NCBI RefSeq assembly: GCF_022662335.1
Contig: NZ_JAKNQJ010000018.1
Location: forward strand, 1-55,428
Source: Sphingomonas sp. CROZ-RG-20F-R02-07
GTDB lineage: Bacteria; Pseudomonadota; Alphaproteobacteria; Sphingomonadales; Sphingomonadaceae
DNA: 55,428 bases
Direction: 5' to 3'
This document shows positions 40,811-48,580 of this stretch, in pieces. Within the stretch, counting starts at the first letter, position 1, and every line of letters begins with the position of its first letter. The notes beneath the pieces were generated by a model. The model saw nothing but the letters and a program-made list of their open reading frames with translations. It was not told the DNA's origin and did not search any database. The translations under genes and the position numbers were made by a program.

Positions 40811-41358
40811 GCCGCGCGCTGCCCGCCGAGGTGCATGCGCCGGTACGGCCGCCACAGCGCGGCGATCGCGGCGGGCGGCGCACCGTCGCCGTCGCGCCGC
40901 TCGAACAGATGCGCCGCCAGCATCGCGACGCCCTGCGCGATCGGTGCGGGCAGCGCGTCCCAGTCCGCCGCCAGCCCGGCGCGATAGGCGACCGCCACCC
41001 GCCCCGCGGCGCCGGGCGCGAGCACGCGGACCCAGCCGGTGCCGTCGCCCGCGATGTCATAGCCATAATCCTGGACGGGCAGCACGAACGGCGCGCCGTC
41101 CGCCGGCAGGCCGGTGATGCCGTCGATCGCGACGACGGGCGCCTGCGCCAGCCGCTGCCACCCGCTGCCCGCGGACAACAGGTCCTCGCTCCCGCGGATC
41201 ACGCAGGGGCTGCCGAGAAACGCCTCGGCCAGCGCGAGCGCGCTCGCCGCCAGCGTGGTGAGCAGCGCGTCCTCGTCGCCCCCCTGCAGGCGAAGATACG
41301 CGCCCGCCGCCGCTGCCGCCCGCGCGACGACGGCCGGCGGGATCGCCGATTGCGTCAT
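40807..41358 (-). CDS. GTA head-tail adaptor (gp6-like)
   Basis: A 183-residue head-tail connector of the phiE125 gp8/GTA gp6 type: the helical start LTTLAASALALAEAFLGSPC, the beta part GWVRVLAPGAAGRVAVAYRAG and the C-terminal helix QGVAMLAAHLFERRDGDG fit. GAGGAGAA precedes the ATG. It runs directly into gp8, with no separate gp7 head-closure gene between them. Confidence 0.87.
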   Translation of the reverse strand: MTQSAIPPAVVARAAAAAGAYLRLQGGDEDALLTTLAASALALAEAFLGSPCVIRGSEDLLSAGSGWQRLAQAPVVAIDGITGLPADGAPFVLPVQDYGYDIAGDGTGWVRVLAPGAAGRVAVAYRAGLAADWDALPAPIAQGVAMLAAHLFERRDGDGAPPAAIAALWRPYRRMHLGGQRAA

Positions 41359-41418
41359 GGTGATTCTCCTCGAAGCCGAGCAAGGGGCGAGCCGCGGCTG
41401 CGCACCCGCCCCGGCCGG

Positions 41419-42441
41419 TCAGTTGGCGGCGAACATCATCAGCTTGATCGCCTCCGAATTGGCGACGCACCCGCCGATCCGCTTGGTCGCGTAGAAATTG
41501 ACGAACGGCTTGTTCGAATAGGGATCGCGCAGGATCGCGGTCTCCGCGCGTTCGGCGATCAGATAGCCCGCTTGGAAATTGCCGAACGCGATCGACAGGC
41601 TGCCCGCGGCGATGTCGGGCATGTCCTCGGCCTCCACCACCGGATAGCCGAGCAGCGTGGCGGGCACGCCCACCGCGAGGCTCGGCGCCCAGACGAACGC
41701 GCCGTCGCTCGTCTTGAACTTGCGGATGCGCGACAGCGTGGCGGCGTTCATCACGAAGGCGGCGCCCTGAAGATAGGGTGCGCGCAGGCTCTGCACGAGG
41801 TCGATCAGCCGCTCCTGCGGCGCCGCGCCGAAATCGCCTGCCGCGCCGCTGGGCAGATATTGCAGCGTGCCGAACGGCCGCGCCTTGTCGGGCGTGGACG
41901 CGGTCGGCGACTGGAGGAAGCCCTTGGGCTGGTTCACCCCCGAACCGTTGACGAACGCCGCCCCCTCGGCGCGCGCGAATTCGGTCGCGATCTCGTCGGC
42001 GAGCCACTGCTCGACGTCGAAGGCGGCATCGTCGAGCATCGCCTGGCTCGCGGCCGGATTGGCGTAAAGCTCGCCCATCGGCGGCGCGATCTCGGCGAAG
42101 ACGGGCGTGGCGGTGCCGTTCCGCGCGTCCACCTCGCTGGCCCAGCCGGACGGCGTGCCGCCCGTCGTCACCAGCTTGCGATAGCCCGCCGTCCCCACCT
42201 TCACCACATTGGCGAGCGCGCGGATCGGCGAGATCGCGGTCAGCGTGCGGTCGATCACCGCATCGATCTCGCGCGGCACCGCATAGCCGCCGGCATCGCC
42301 CGTCACCCCGGTGAACGCCTTCATCTCGAGCGTGGCGCCCTGCCGCACATAGCCTGCAAAGGCGCCGTCGGGCTTCGTCCCGCCCTCGAGCACCGGGCGC
42401 GCCACCGCGGCGCCGCCGATATCCATCGTCGTCGTGTCCAT
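41419..42441 (-). CDS. GTA major capsid protein (HK97 fold), short form
   Basis: A 340-residue HK97-type capsid. Family features include LEMKAFTGVTGDAGGYAVP at the mature N-terminus, PIRALANVVKVGT, EGAAFVNGSGVNQPKGFL and FGNFQAGYLIAERAE in the C-terminal domain. Only about 37 residues precede the mature-like start, against about 100 with a coiled coil in RcGTA gp5, so the scaffold (delta) domain seems absent. GAGGAG before ATG 42441 shows that this is the true start. It follows the protease gene by 21 bases. Confidence 0.93.
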   Translation of the reverse strand: MDTTTMDIGGAAVARPVLEGGTKPDGAFAGYVRQGATLEMKAFTGVTGDAGGYAVPREIDAVIDRTLTAISPIRALANVVKVGTAGYRKLVTTGGTPSGWASEVDARNGTATPVFAEIAPPMGELYANPAASQAMLDDAAFDVEQWLADEIATEFARAEGAAFVNGSGVNQPKGFLQSPTASTPDKARPFGTLQYLPSGAAGDFGAAPQERLIDLVQSLRAPYLQGAAFVMNAATLSRIRKFKTSDGAFVWAPSLAVGVPATLLGYPVVEAEDMPDIAAGSLSIAFGNFQAGYLIAERAETAILRDPYSNKPFVNFYATKRIGGCVANSEAIKLMMFAAN

Positions 42442-42462
42442 GACATTCTCCTCGTGTGAAAC

Positions 42463-42831
42463 CTATCCGTCGATCCGGTCGACCCGGGCGCGCGGCTGCA
42501 TCGGCACCGCCACCAGACTCACCTCGACCAGATCGACCCGATGCAATTCGCGGTGCGCGCCCTGGTGGACGCGGCGCGGGCGGTAACCGACCGACAGCCC
42601 GGCCACCGCGCCGCTGCGCACCAGCCGCGCCGCCTCGGGATCGTCGATCACCCCCGCCACGCGCAGCCCGTGCGCATCCTCCTGCGTGGTGACGTGCCCC
42701 ACCGGGCGCCCGCGATGCTGCCACAGCAGCGGCACGGTGGCGGGGCCGCCGAACGCGCCTGGCCGAGTCACGTCGCCCGCGCGATCGACCCGGTCGAACA
42801 GCGCGGCATAGCCCGCAAAGGCCATGCTCAT
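42463..42831 (-). CDS. GTA prohead protease (HK97 family)
   Basis: A 122-residue serine protease that matures the capsid: GYAALFDRVDRAGDVTRPGA, then LLWQHRGRPVGHV with the His and SGAVAGLSVGYRP with the Ser. It is shorter than the usual 160-190 residues. The ATG (42831) overlaps the DUF6127 gene stop. Since the capsid here has little to remove, the protease may have a reduced substrate. Confidence 0.9.
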   Translation of the reverse strand: MSMAFAGYAALFDRVDRAGDVTRPGAFGGPATVPLLWQHRGRPVGHVTTQEDAHGLRVAGVIDDPEAARLVRSGAVAGLSVGYRPRRVHQGAHRELHRVDLVEVSLVAVPMQPRARVDRIDG

Positions 42832-43121
42832 TTGACCAGTTCGCTCAGGCCCAGCTTGACCGCCAGCAGCGCGAGCAACGCCGCGCAAAGCCAGCCCACC
42901 ACCGCCTTCCACGCCGAACGCTTGGCATCGCGCCACGCCGCCAGCAGCTCGCGCAATTCGGCCATGTCGCGTTCGGCGCCCTCGTCGGCCAAGCCCAGCC
43001 GGGTGAGCGCGCGCGTCGCGCCCAGTTCGCCCGCCTCCTCCGCGATCGCGCGCAGCGTCAGCCGATCGGTGCCGCCCGCCTGCCCCTGCGCGATGAGCTG
43101 CGCCAGCACCGCGCCGCTCAT
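42828..43121 (-). CDS. DUF6127 small membrane protein of the GTA cluster
   Basis: A 97-residue protein: a helical N-terminus (LRAIAEEAGELGATRALTRL, then MAELRELLAAW) and one C-terminal membrane helix (WLCAALLALLAVKLGLSEL). It matches the DUF6127 family found between portal and protease in sphingomonad clusters, in the place of RcGTA gp3.5. The function is unknown. It overlaps both neighbours. Confidence 0.8.
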   Translation of the reverse strand: MSGAVLAQLIAQGQAGGTDRLTLRAIAEEAGELGATRALTRLGLADEGAERDMAELRELLAAWRDAKRSAWKAVVGWLCAALLALLAVKLGLSELVK

Positions 43122-44230
43122 GCGACACCCAGGCGCTGGCGCTTCTCGGCGTCGGTCAGGAAGGTCGCCGCGCCGATGCTCGCCCAGAGCCGCTGGCGAT
43201 CGTCGGCCAGCACCGGCACCTGATCGAGATCGACCGACAGCGCCGCGCCGGCGAACCAGCCGCGCAGCCCCTGCGCGATGCCGGTGAGGATCGTGCCCGC
43301 CAGTGGCAGCACCGACAGCCGCCACAGCGCGCGGTTCGCCTCCTTGTAATTGGCATAGGTGGAATCGCCCGGCAGCCCGAGCAGCATCGGCGGCACCCCG
43401 AAGGCGAGCGCGATATCGCGCGCCGCCGCGGCCTTGGTGCCGGCGAAATCCATGTCGGCGGGCGACAGCGACAGCGCCTGCCATTTGAGACCACCTTCCA
43501 GCAGCATCGGCCGCCCGGCATTGGCCGCGCCCGAAAAGCCCGCTTCCATCTCCGCCTTCAGCCGCGCGAACTGGTCCGGCGATAGCGCGGAGCCGTCGCC
43601 CGGATCATAGACCAGCGCGCCGCTCGGCCGCGCCGCATTGTCGAGCAGCGCCGCGTTCCAGCGCGCCGCGGCATTGTGCACCGCGATCCCCGCCGCCGCC
43701 GCACCCAGGCAGCCAAGGCCATAATGGTCGTCGAGCGGGTTGAAGCTGCGCAGGTGGATCACCTGCGGACGCTCCGGCCCCGCATTCAGCCGCACCACGT
43801 TCGCGCCCACCGCATAGCGATAGGCGGCGGGCCAGCCCCCCGCGTCAGGCTCGACCACCACCCGCTCGGGGCGCAGCGCATAGAGTTCGGCGACGCGCCC
43901 CTCGGCATCGTTCAGCACCTGGATATAGGCGTTGCCGTGCAGCAGCAGATGCGCCGCCACGTCGCCCATCAGCGCCTGCCCGCCCGACCGCGCGGTTACC
44001 AGCGCGGCGAGCGCGGGATCGGAGGCAACCAGCGGCGCATCGGCCACTGCATCGGCCACCAGCCGCACTGCGCGCCGCGCGATCGGGTTGCGGCCATAGC
44101 CCTCGCGCAGCTGCGCCTCATAGGATTGCGGCCAGCCGCCGGCGGTCGCCCAGCTTCCCCCCGCCCCGCCCGATGTCGACAGCGCCGGGCGCGCGCCGTC
44201 GCGCGGCGTCTTCCAGCCGAAGATCTTCAT
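43118..44230 (-). CDS. GTA portal protein
   Basis: A 370-residue phage portal of the HK97 family, forming the ring through which DNA enters. YGRNPIARRAVRLVADAVAD, LLLHGNAYIQVLNDAEGRV, LYALRPERVVVEPD, HLRSFNPLDDHYGLG and GVPPMLLGLPGDSTYANYKE are typical. TAGGAGAA precedes the ATG at 44230. It overlaps DUF6127 by ATGA. Confidence 0.95.
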   Translation of the reverse strand: MKIFGWKTPRDGARPALSTSGGAGGSWATAGGWPQSYEAQLREGYGRNPIARRAVRLVADAVADAPLVASDPALAALVTARSGGQALMGDVAAHLLLHGNAYIQVLNDAEGRVAELYALRPERVVVEPDAGGWPAAYRYAVGANVVRLNAGPERPQVIHLRSFNPLDDHYGLGCLGAAAAGIAVHNAAARWNAALLDNAARPSGALVYDPGDGSALSPDQFARLKAEMEAGFSGAANAGRPMLLEGGLKWQALSLSPADMDFAGTKAAAARDIALAFGVPPMLLGLPGDSTYANYKEANRALWRLSVLPLAGTILTGIAQGLRGWFAGAALSVDLDQVPVLADDRQRLWASIGAATFLTDAEKRQRLGVA

Positions 44231-44281
44231 GATGATTCTCCTAAAGGTTCGCCCCGCCCGCGGGGCGGGGGCCGAAGCGGC

Positions 44282-45586
44282 TCAGCCGATCGGGCGCACC
44301 GTCGCGGCGACGCGCCGTTCCAGCATCAGCGCGGTCATCGCCCAGACCAGCGCGTCGGCACGGTCGGGCGACCGGCCGGGCCCGGCATAGACGCCGCCCG
44401 GCACCAGCCCGCACAATTCGTCCTCCAGCCGGGGAAAGACGCCGACATGGCGGACGCGGTCATTGTCGTAGAGCATCGCCACCGGCTCGGCCCGCGCCAC
44501 CTTGCCGTGCGCGGCATGGACGAGCTTCAGCGGCAGCGTGCCGTCGGCCGCGTGCAGGACGCTGCGCACCATCGCGCCCCCCTGATTGGCCTCGGCCACC
44601 ACCCGGTCCGCACCGTGCCGCGCGGCGCACGTCGCCACCGCGCGCGCCCAGCCTTCGGGGGCGAGCCCCTCCACGCTCGCGTCGTCCAGCACATAGGCGC
44701 GCATATCGTCGCACAGCGCCACCGCGACGATCCCGCAGGCATCGCCGCCGATCCCCGCGGGCGGATCCACCGCCACCACGACGCGCCGCACGGGCGGGTG
44801 GACGCGCACGCGCCACTCCTCCAGCCGCGCGCGCGTCCACAGCGCATCGGCCACGTCGTCGATCAGTTCGCCATCGAGTTCCTGCCGCCCCAGCCGCGTG
44901 CCGGCATAGGCCCGCATCGCATCGCGAAACGCCTGGGGCAGATGCGGATTGTCGTCCGTCCGGCCGCGCGTCTCGACCATCCCGCGTTCCACCATCACGC
45001 GACGCATCAGGTTGGTGGGCCGCGGCGTCGTCGTCACCACGATGCGCGGTTGGTCGCCCAGCCGCATGCCCATCACCAGATTGTCCCACGCGATGTCGCC
45101 GTATCGCCATTTGGCGAGCTCGTCGCACCAGGCGGCGTGATGCTGCGGCCCGCGCAGCGCCTCGGGCGATCCGGCCGAATAGACGAAGCCGATCGCACCC
45201 GAGGCGAACCGCAGCTCGCCCGCCGTCGGGCGCCACCGCGGCGCCTCGCCCGCATGCGCCACGCTCACCAGCCCGCTTTCGCCTTCCACCATCACGCGCT
45301 GCACGTCCTCGCGCGTGCCGCCGACCAGCGCGATCCGCCCCTCGGAATGATCGCGCGCGAACTGGCTGATCCATTCGGCGCCCGCACGCGTCTTGCCGAA
45401 ACCCCGCCCGGCGCGGATGAGCCATACCCGCCAGTCGCCGGGAGGTGCGCGCTGGCCGTCGAGCGCCCAGGCATCCCAATGTTCGAGCAGGCGGCCGACC
45501 TGCGCCGCGTTCAACCCCTTCATCGCCGCGGCGCGTTCGATCGGCCCCATCGCCGCGAGCTGCGCGACCCCCACGCGCGCGTTCAC
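44282..45586 (-). CDS. GTA terminase large subunit
   Basis: A 434-residue packaging motor. Walker A GRGFGKTRAG (about 60-69), Walker B-like HHAAWCDELAKW, the coupling motif VVTTTPRPTN and nuclease acidic residues in VVAVDPPAG and SPDRADALVWAM are present. The GTG start at 45586 overlaps the small terminase stop as GTGA. GTA terminases package headfuls of host DNA. A 51-base gap follows before the portal gene. Confidence 0.95.
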   Translation of the reverse strand: MNARVGVAQLAAMGPIERAAAMKGLNAAQVGRLLEHWDAWALDGQRAPPGDWRVWLIRAGRGFGKTRAGAEWISQFARDHSEGRIALVGGTREDVQRVMVEGESGLVSVAHAGEAPRWRPTAGELRFASGAIGFVYSAGSPEALRGPQHHAAWCDELAKWRYGDIAWDNLVMGMRLGDQPRIVVTTTPRPTNLMRRVMVERGMVETRGRTDDNPHLPQAFRDAMRAYAGTRLGRQELDGELIDDVADALWTRARLEEWRVRVHPPVRRVVVAVDPPAGIGGDACGIVAVALCDDMRAYVLDDASVEGLAPEGWARAVATCAARHGADRVVAEANQGGAMVRSVLHAADGTLPLKLVHAAHGKVARAEPVAMLYDNDRVRHVGVFPRLEDELCGLVPGGVYAGPGRSPDRADALVWAMTALMLERRVAATVRPIG

Positions 45587-46077
45587 GCCGGATCGCCGTC
45601 GATGACCGGCCGGCGGCGCGCGACCGCGTCCAGCCGCTTCGTCAGCGCCGCCTCGGCCTCGGCCAGCGTCGCGGCGGGCCGCTCGCGCGGCAGCTCGGGC
45701 CCGCGGCGCTGCGCGGCGTCGTGCCGGTTGAGGATGGCCATTGCCACCTTCACCTGATCCGGCGCCATCACGCGCGGGGACGCATCCGATCCATCCGCCG
45801 CCGCCACCTCGAGCGCATCGACGCCCGTCAGAGCATGGCCGAGCAACGCCGTTTCCAGCCGTTCGTAACCGATCGCCAGCGCGTCGCGCCATGCCGTGGC
45901 GAACGCGGCATTGGTCCGGCGCGCATGGCAGGCGCGTTCGGCGGACATCCCCGCCGCCCGCGCCGAGCCCGCCACATCGGCGGTTTGCGCCAGCCCATCG
46001 AAAAACCGCTTCCGCCGCCCTGGAGTCCAGCGGCGGGTCGCGACCTCGCCGTCATGCGCGTCGTCCCGCTTGCCCAT
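45583..46077 (-). CDS. GTA terminase small subunit-like protein
   Basis: A 164-residue protein. RKRFFDGLAQTADVAGSARA with AGMSAERACHARRTNAAF forms a helix-turn-helix like that in small terminases, and a helical middle follows (AIGYERLETALLGHALTG). ATG 46077 after GCGGGGGTGG is preferred over 46158. It is the first gene of the cluster, about 110 bases downstream of a near-consensus promoter, in the place of RcGTA gp1. Confidence 0.82.
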   Translation of the reverse strand: MGKRDDAHDGEVATRRWTPGRRKRFFDGLAQTADVAGSARAAGMSAERACHARRTNAAFATAWRDALAIGYERLETALLGHALTGVDALEVAAADGSDASPRVMAPDQVKVAMAILNRHDAAQRRGPELPRERPAATLAEAEAALTKRLDAVARRRPVIDGDPA

Positions 46078-46192
46078 GATCCACCCCCGCACCGCCATGA
46101 TCGCCGGCCGCCGAACGCAGTTCGGGCCGGCGACGACACGGGCTTCTGCCCGCGCCATCCCGGCCCGACTCGCAATTCTTCAGCGTTCCTGT

Positions 46193-46221
46193 TATATACC
46201 CAAGAAGCGTGACGCTGTCAA
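46193..46221 (-). promoter_or_regulatory. Near-consensus sigma-70 promoter of the GTA cluster
   Basis: On the minus strand TTGACA (46216-46221) is followed, after exactly 17 bases, by TATATA (46193-46198). Transcription would start near 46186, giving a leader of about 110 bases before the small terminase gene. The -35 is consensus and the -10 differs from TATAAT at one position. The spacer contains GCGTCACGC, a short palindrome. Confidence 0.7.
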
Positions 46222-46249
46222 GTGTTTTGTACCCTTTTGGTTCGCACGG

Positions 46250-48523
46250 TCACTCGGCCGCGGCAAGCAGCGTATCCGGTTCGCGCGCCTTCAGCCGGCG
46301 ATAGGTCGCCAGCGCCTGGCCCACCACCTGGTCCATATTGTAATAGCGATAGGTGGCGAGCCGCCCCACGAAGACCACGTCGGGCTCGGCGAGCGCGAGT
46401 GCCTCGTAGCGCTTGAACAGCGCCTGGTTCTCGGGCCGTGGGATCGGATAATAGGGATCGCCCTCGGCCGCGGGATATTCGTAGGTGACGCTGGTCACCG
46501 CGGCCACCTGCCCGGTCAAATGCTTGTATTCGGTGACTCGCGTAAAGGGCACCGCCTCGTCGGGATAGTTGACGACGGCCACGGGCTGGTGCTGCGCGAC
46601 CGGCAGCGTGCGATGTTCGAACCGCAGCGAGCGATAGGGAAGGCGACCGTGGCAATGGTCGAAATACTCGTCGATCGGCCCGGTATAGACCAGCCGGTCG
46701 TAACGCACGCTGTCCTTCACCTCGGCGAAATCGACCCCCAGCCGCACCGTGATGCCGGGGTTATCGAGCATCGCCGCGAACATCGCGGTGAAGCCCTCCG
46801 CCGGCATCGCCTGATAGGTGTCGGCGAAATAGCGATCGTCCACGTTGGTTCGCGTCGGCACCCGCGCGGTGACGGCCTTGTCCAGCTCCGACGGATCGAG
46901 CCCCCATTGCTTGCGCGTGTAGCCGCGGAAGAACAGTTCGTAGAGCTCCTGCCCCACCGCGGAGACGACGACGTCCTCCGAGGTGCGCACCGCGGCCACC
47001 GGTTCGGCGCGCGCCGCGAGGAAGGCCGCCGCATCGGCGTCGCTCTCGAGCCCGGCGTCGAACAGCGCGTTCAGCGTGGTGCGGTTGATCGGGATCGGCA
47101 CCTGCTGTCCGCGCACCTCGGCCAGGACGCGGTGCTCATAGGGCCGCCAATCGGTGAAGCGCGACAGATAGTCGAACACTTCGGCCGAATTGGTGTGGAA
47201 GATGTGCGGGCCGTAACGGTGGATCAGGATGCCCGCTTCGTCCGCCACGTCGAACGCATTGCCGGCGATATGCGGGCGCCGGTCGATCACCAGCACGCGC
47301 TTGCCGCCATCGGCCGCCAGCCGCTCGGCCATCACCGATCCGGCGAATCCGGCCCCCACCACCAGATAGTCGTAATGCGGCAATTCCACCGGCGCGGCGC
47401 GTTTCGCGTCGATCGCGGCGAGCATCGCGTCGGCGGTATCGTCCCACGACATCGCCGCGAGCAGCGCATCCGCCTCGTCGCGCCAGGCGCGGTCATCGCC
47501 GCGCGCCAGCGCCAGCGCCGCGTCGCAGGCCGCGACAAAATCCGCGCCGCCTTTGGCGATCCGGACACCCGCGACCGTGCCGTAATGGCGGATGACGTCG
47601 ACGATCGGCGTCGACACCACCGGGCGCCCCGCAGCGAGATATTCGGGCGTCTTGGTCGGGCTGATGAAGCGCGTCGCCGCGTTAATTGCGAACGGCATCA
47701 GCGCCACGTCCCAGCCCGCCACGGCCGCTGGCAGTTCGTCATAGCCGCGCGAACCGGAATAGAGGATGTTGTCGCGCACCGGCAGATCGGCGGGATCGAT
47801 CTTCACGACGGGGCCGACCATTTCGATCGTCCATTCCGGCCGCGCATCGGCCAGCCCGGCCAGCAGGTCGAGGTCCATGCGCTCGTCGATCACGCCATAG
47901 AAGCCGAACCGCGGCCGCGCCGTCCGATCGGGAACGGTGTCGCGCGCGCGGGCGAAATGCGCGACGTCGACGCTGGAGGGGAAGGGGCGCACATCCGGAT
48001 GGCGGGTGCGCTTGGCCTCGTACAGGCTGTAGCCGCCGGTGAAGACCAGATCGGCCGCGGCCAGCAATTCCTCCTCCAGCGCCAGCAGCTCGGGCGGCGC
48101 GAAGCGGAAGGCGGACAGTTCGTCCATGCAATCATAGACGGTGCAGTCGGCCGCGACCCCGCGCGAGAAGGCGAGCATCATCGGCGTGTAATACCAGCGC
48201 ACCGCCACCGGCGGCTCGTCCGCGAGGAACGCCGCCAGCAACTGCGCGAGCGCGGCATCGCGGGCGCCGTCGTCCAGCCCGTGCGGAAGGCGCGGCGTCG
48301 CGATGCGCAGACCCGGCCCCGACGCGCGGATCGCCAGATCGGGCGAGGCGACGCCCCCCGTCTCGGGCTCTTCCCACACGACGATGGGATGATGCCGCGC
48401 CATGCGGGTCAGCAGATGCTGCGGCCGCTGGAAGACGAAATCCCAGCGCAGATGCGAAAAGCAGAGGAACAGGCCGGCACGGGCAGCGGGATCGAGGGAG
48501 GCACGCGGGGCCAGAACGTTCAT
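46250..48523 (-). CDS. Glycosyltransferase fused to UDP-galactopyranose mutase
   Basis: A 757-residue bifunctional protein. The first about 370 residues are a GT-B glycosyltransferase (LFLCFSHLRWDFVFQRPQHL, TVYDCMDELSAF, PFAINAATRFISPTKTPEYL). The last about 370 are the flavoenzyme Glf: YDYLVVGAGFAGSVMAERLA (FAD-binding), HIAGNAFDV, HRYGPHIFHTN, FFRGYTRKQWGLDPSEL and GRLATYRYYNMDQVVGQAL. The mutase makes UDP-galactofuranose, and the attached transferase may use it. ATG 48523 with TTGGAG seven bases upstream is the start. It is divergent from the GH5-like gene, and its stop lies 29 bases before the GTA promoter. Confidence 0.93.
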   Translation of the reverse strand: MNVLAPRASLDPAARAGLFLCFSHLRWDFVFQRPQHLLTRMARHHPIVVWEEPETGGVASPDLAIRASGPGLRIATPRLPHGLDDGARDAALAQLLAAFLADEPPVAVRWYYTPMMLAFSRGVAADCTVYDCMDELSAFRFAPPELLALEEELLAAADLVFTGGYSLYEAKRTRHPDVRPFPSSVDVAHFARARDTVPDRTARPRFGFYGVIDERMDLDLLAGLADARPEWTIEMVGPVVKIDPADLPVRDNILYSGSRGYDELPAAVAGWDVALMPFAINAATRFISPTKTPEYLAAGRPVVSTPIVDVIRHYGTVAGVRIAKGGADFVAACDAALALARGDDRAWRDEADALLAAMSWDDTADAMLAAIDAKRAAPVELPHYDYLVVGAGFAGSVMAERLAADGGKRVLVIDRRPHIAGNAFDVADEAGILIHRYGPHIFHTNSAEVFDYLSRFTDWRPYEHRVLAEVRGQQVPIPINRTTLNALFDAGLESDADAAAFLAARAEPVAAVRTSEDVVVSAVGQELYELFFRGYTRKQWGLDPSELDKAVTARVPTRTNVDDRYFADTYQAMPAEGFTAMFAAMLDNPGITVRLGVDFAEVKDSVRYDRLVYTGPIDEYFDHCHGRLPYRSLRFEHRTLPVAQHQPVAVVNYPDEAVPFTRVTEYKHLTGQVAAVTSVTYEYPAAEGDPYYPIPRPENQALFKRYEALALAEPDVVFVGRLATYRYYNMDQVVGQALATYRRLKAREPDTLLAAAE

Positions 48524-48580
48524 CAGCAACTCCAATCAAGCCCCGCCCCTACCGGTAAGACACGGAAAAGGCATTGATCC

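Noticed and set aside
42826..42835. Another TCATTTGA core like the EPS palindromes
   Set aside because: It lies in overlapping coding sequence of the GTA protease and DUF6127 genes and has no symmetric arms, so it was not counted as an operator.
31490..46221. Interpretation as an ordinary prophage
   Set aside because: There are no integrase, replication, lysis or immunity genes, and gene order and families follow RcGTA. A GTA fits better, though a defective phage remnant cannot be excluded without functional data.
45896..48577. An 893-codon plus-strand frame opposite the GT-Glf gene
   Set aside because: The product is an Arg/His-rich shadow of the minus-strand gene. Very long antisense frames are common in DNA of this GC content; the same applies to 1313-3553 and 35616-37799.
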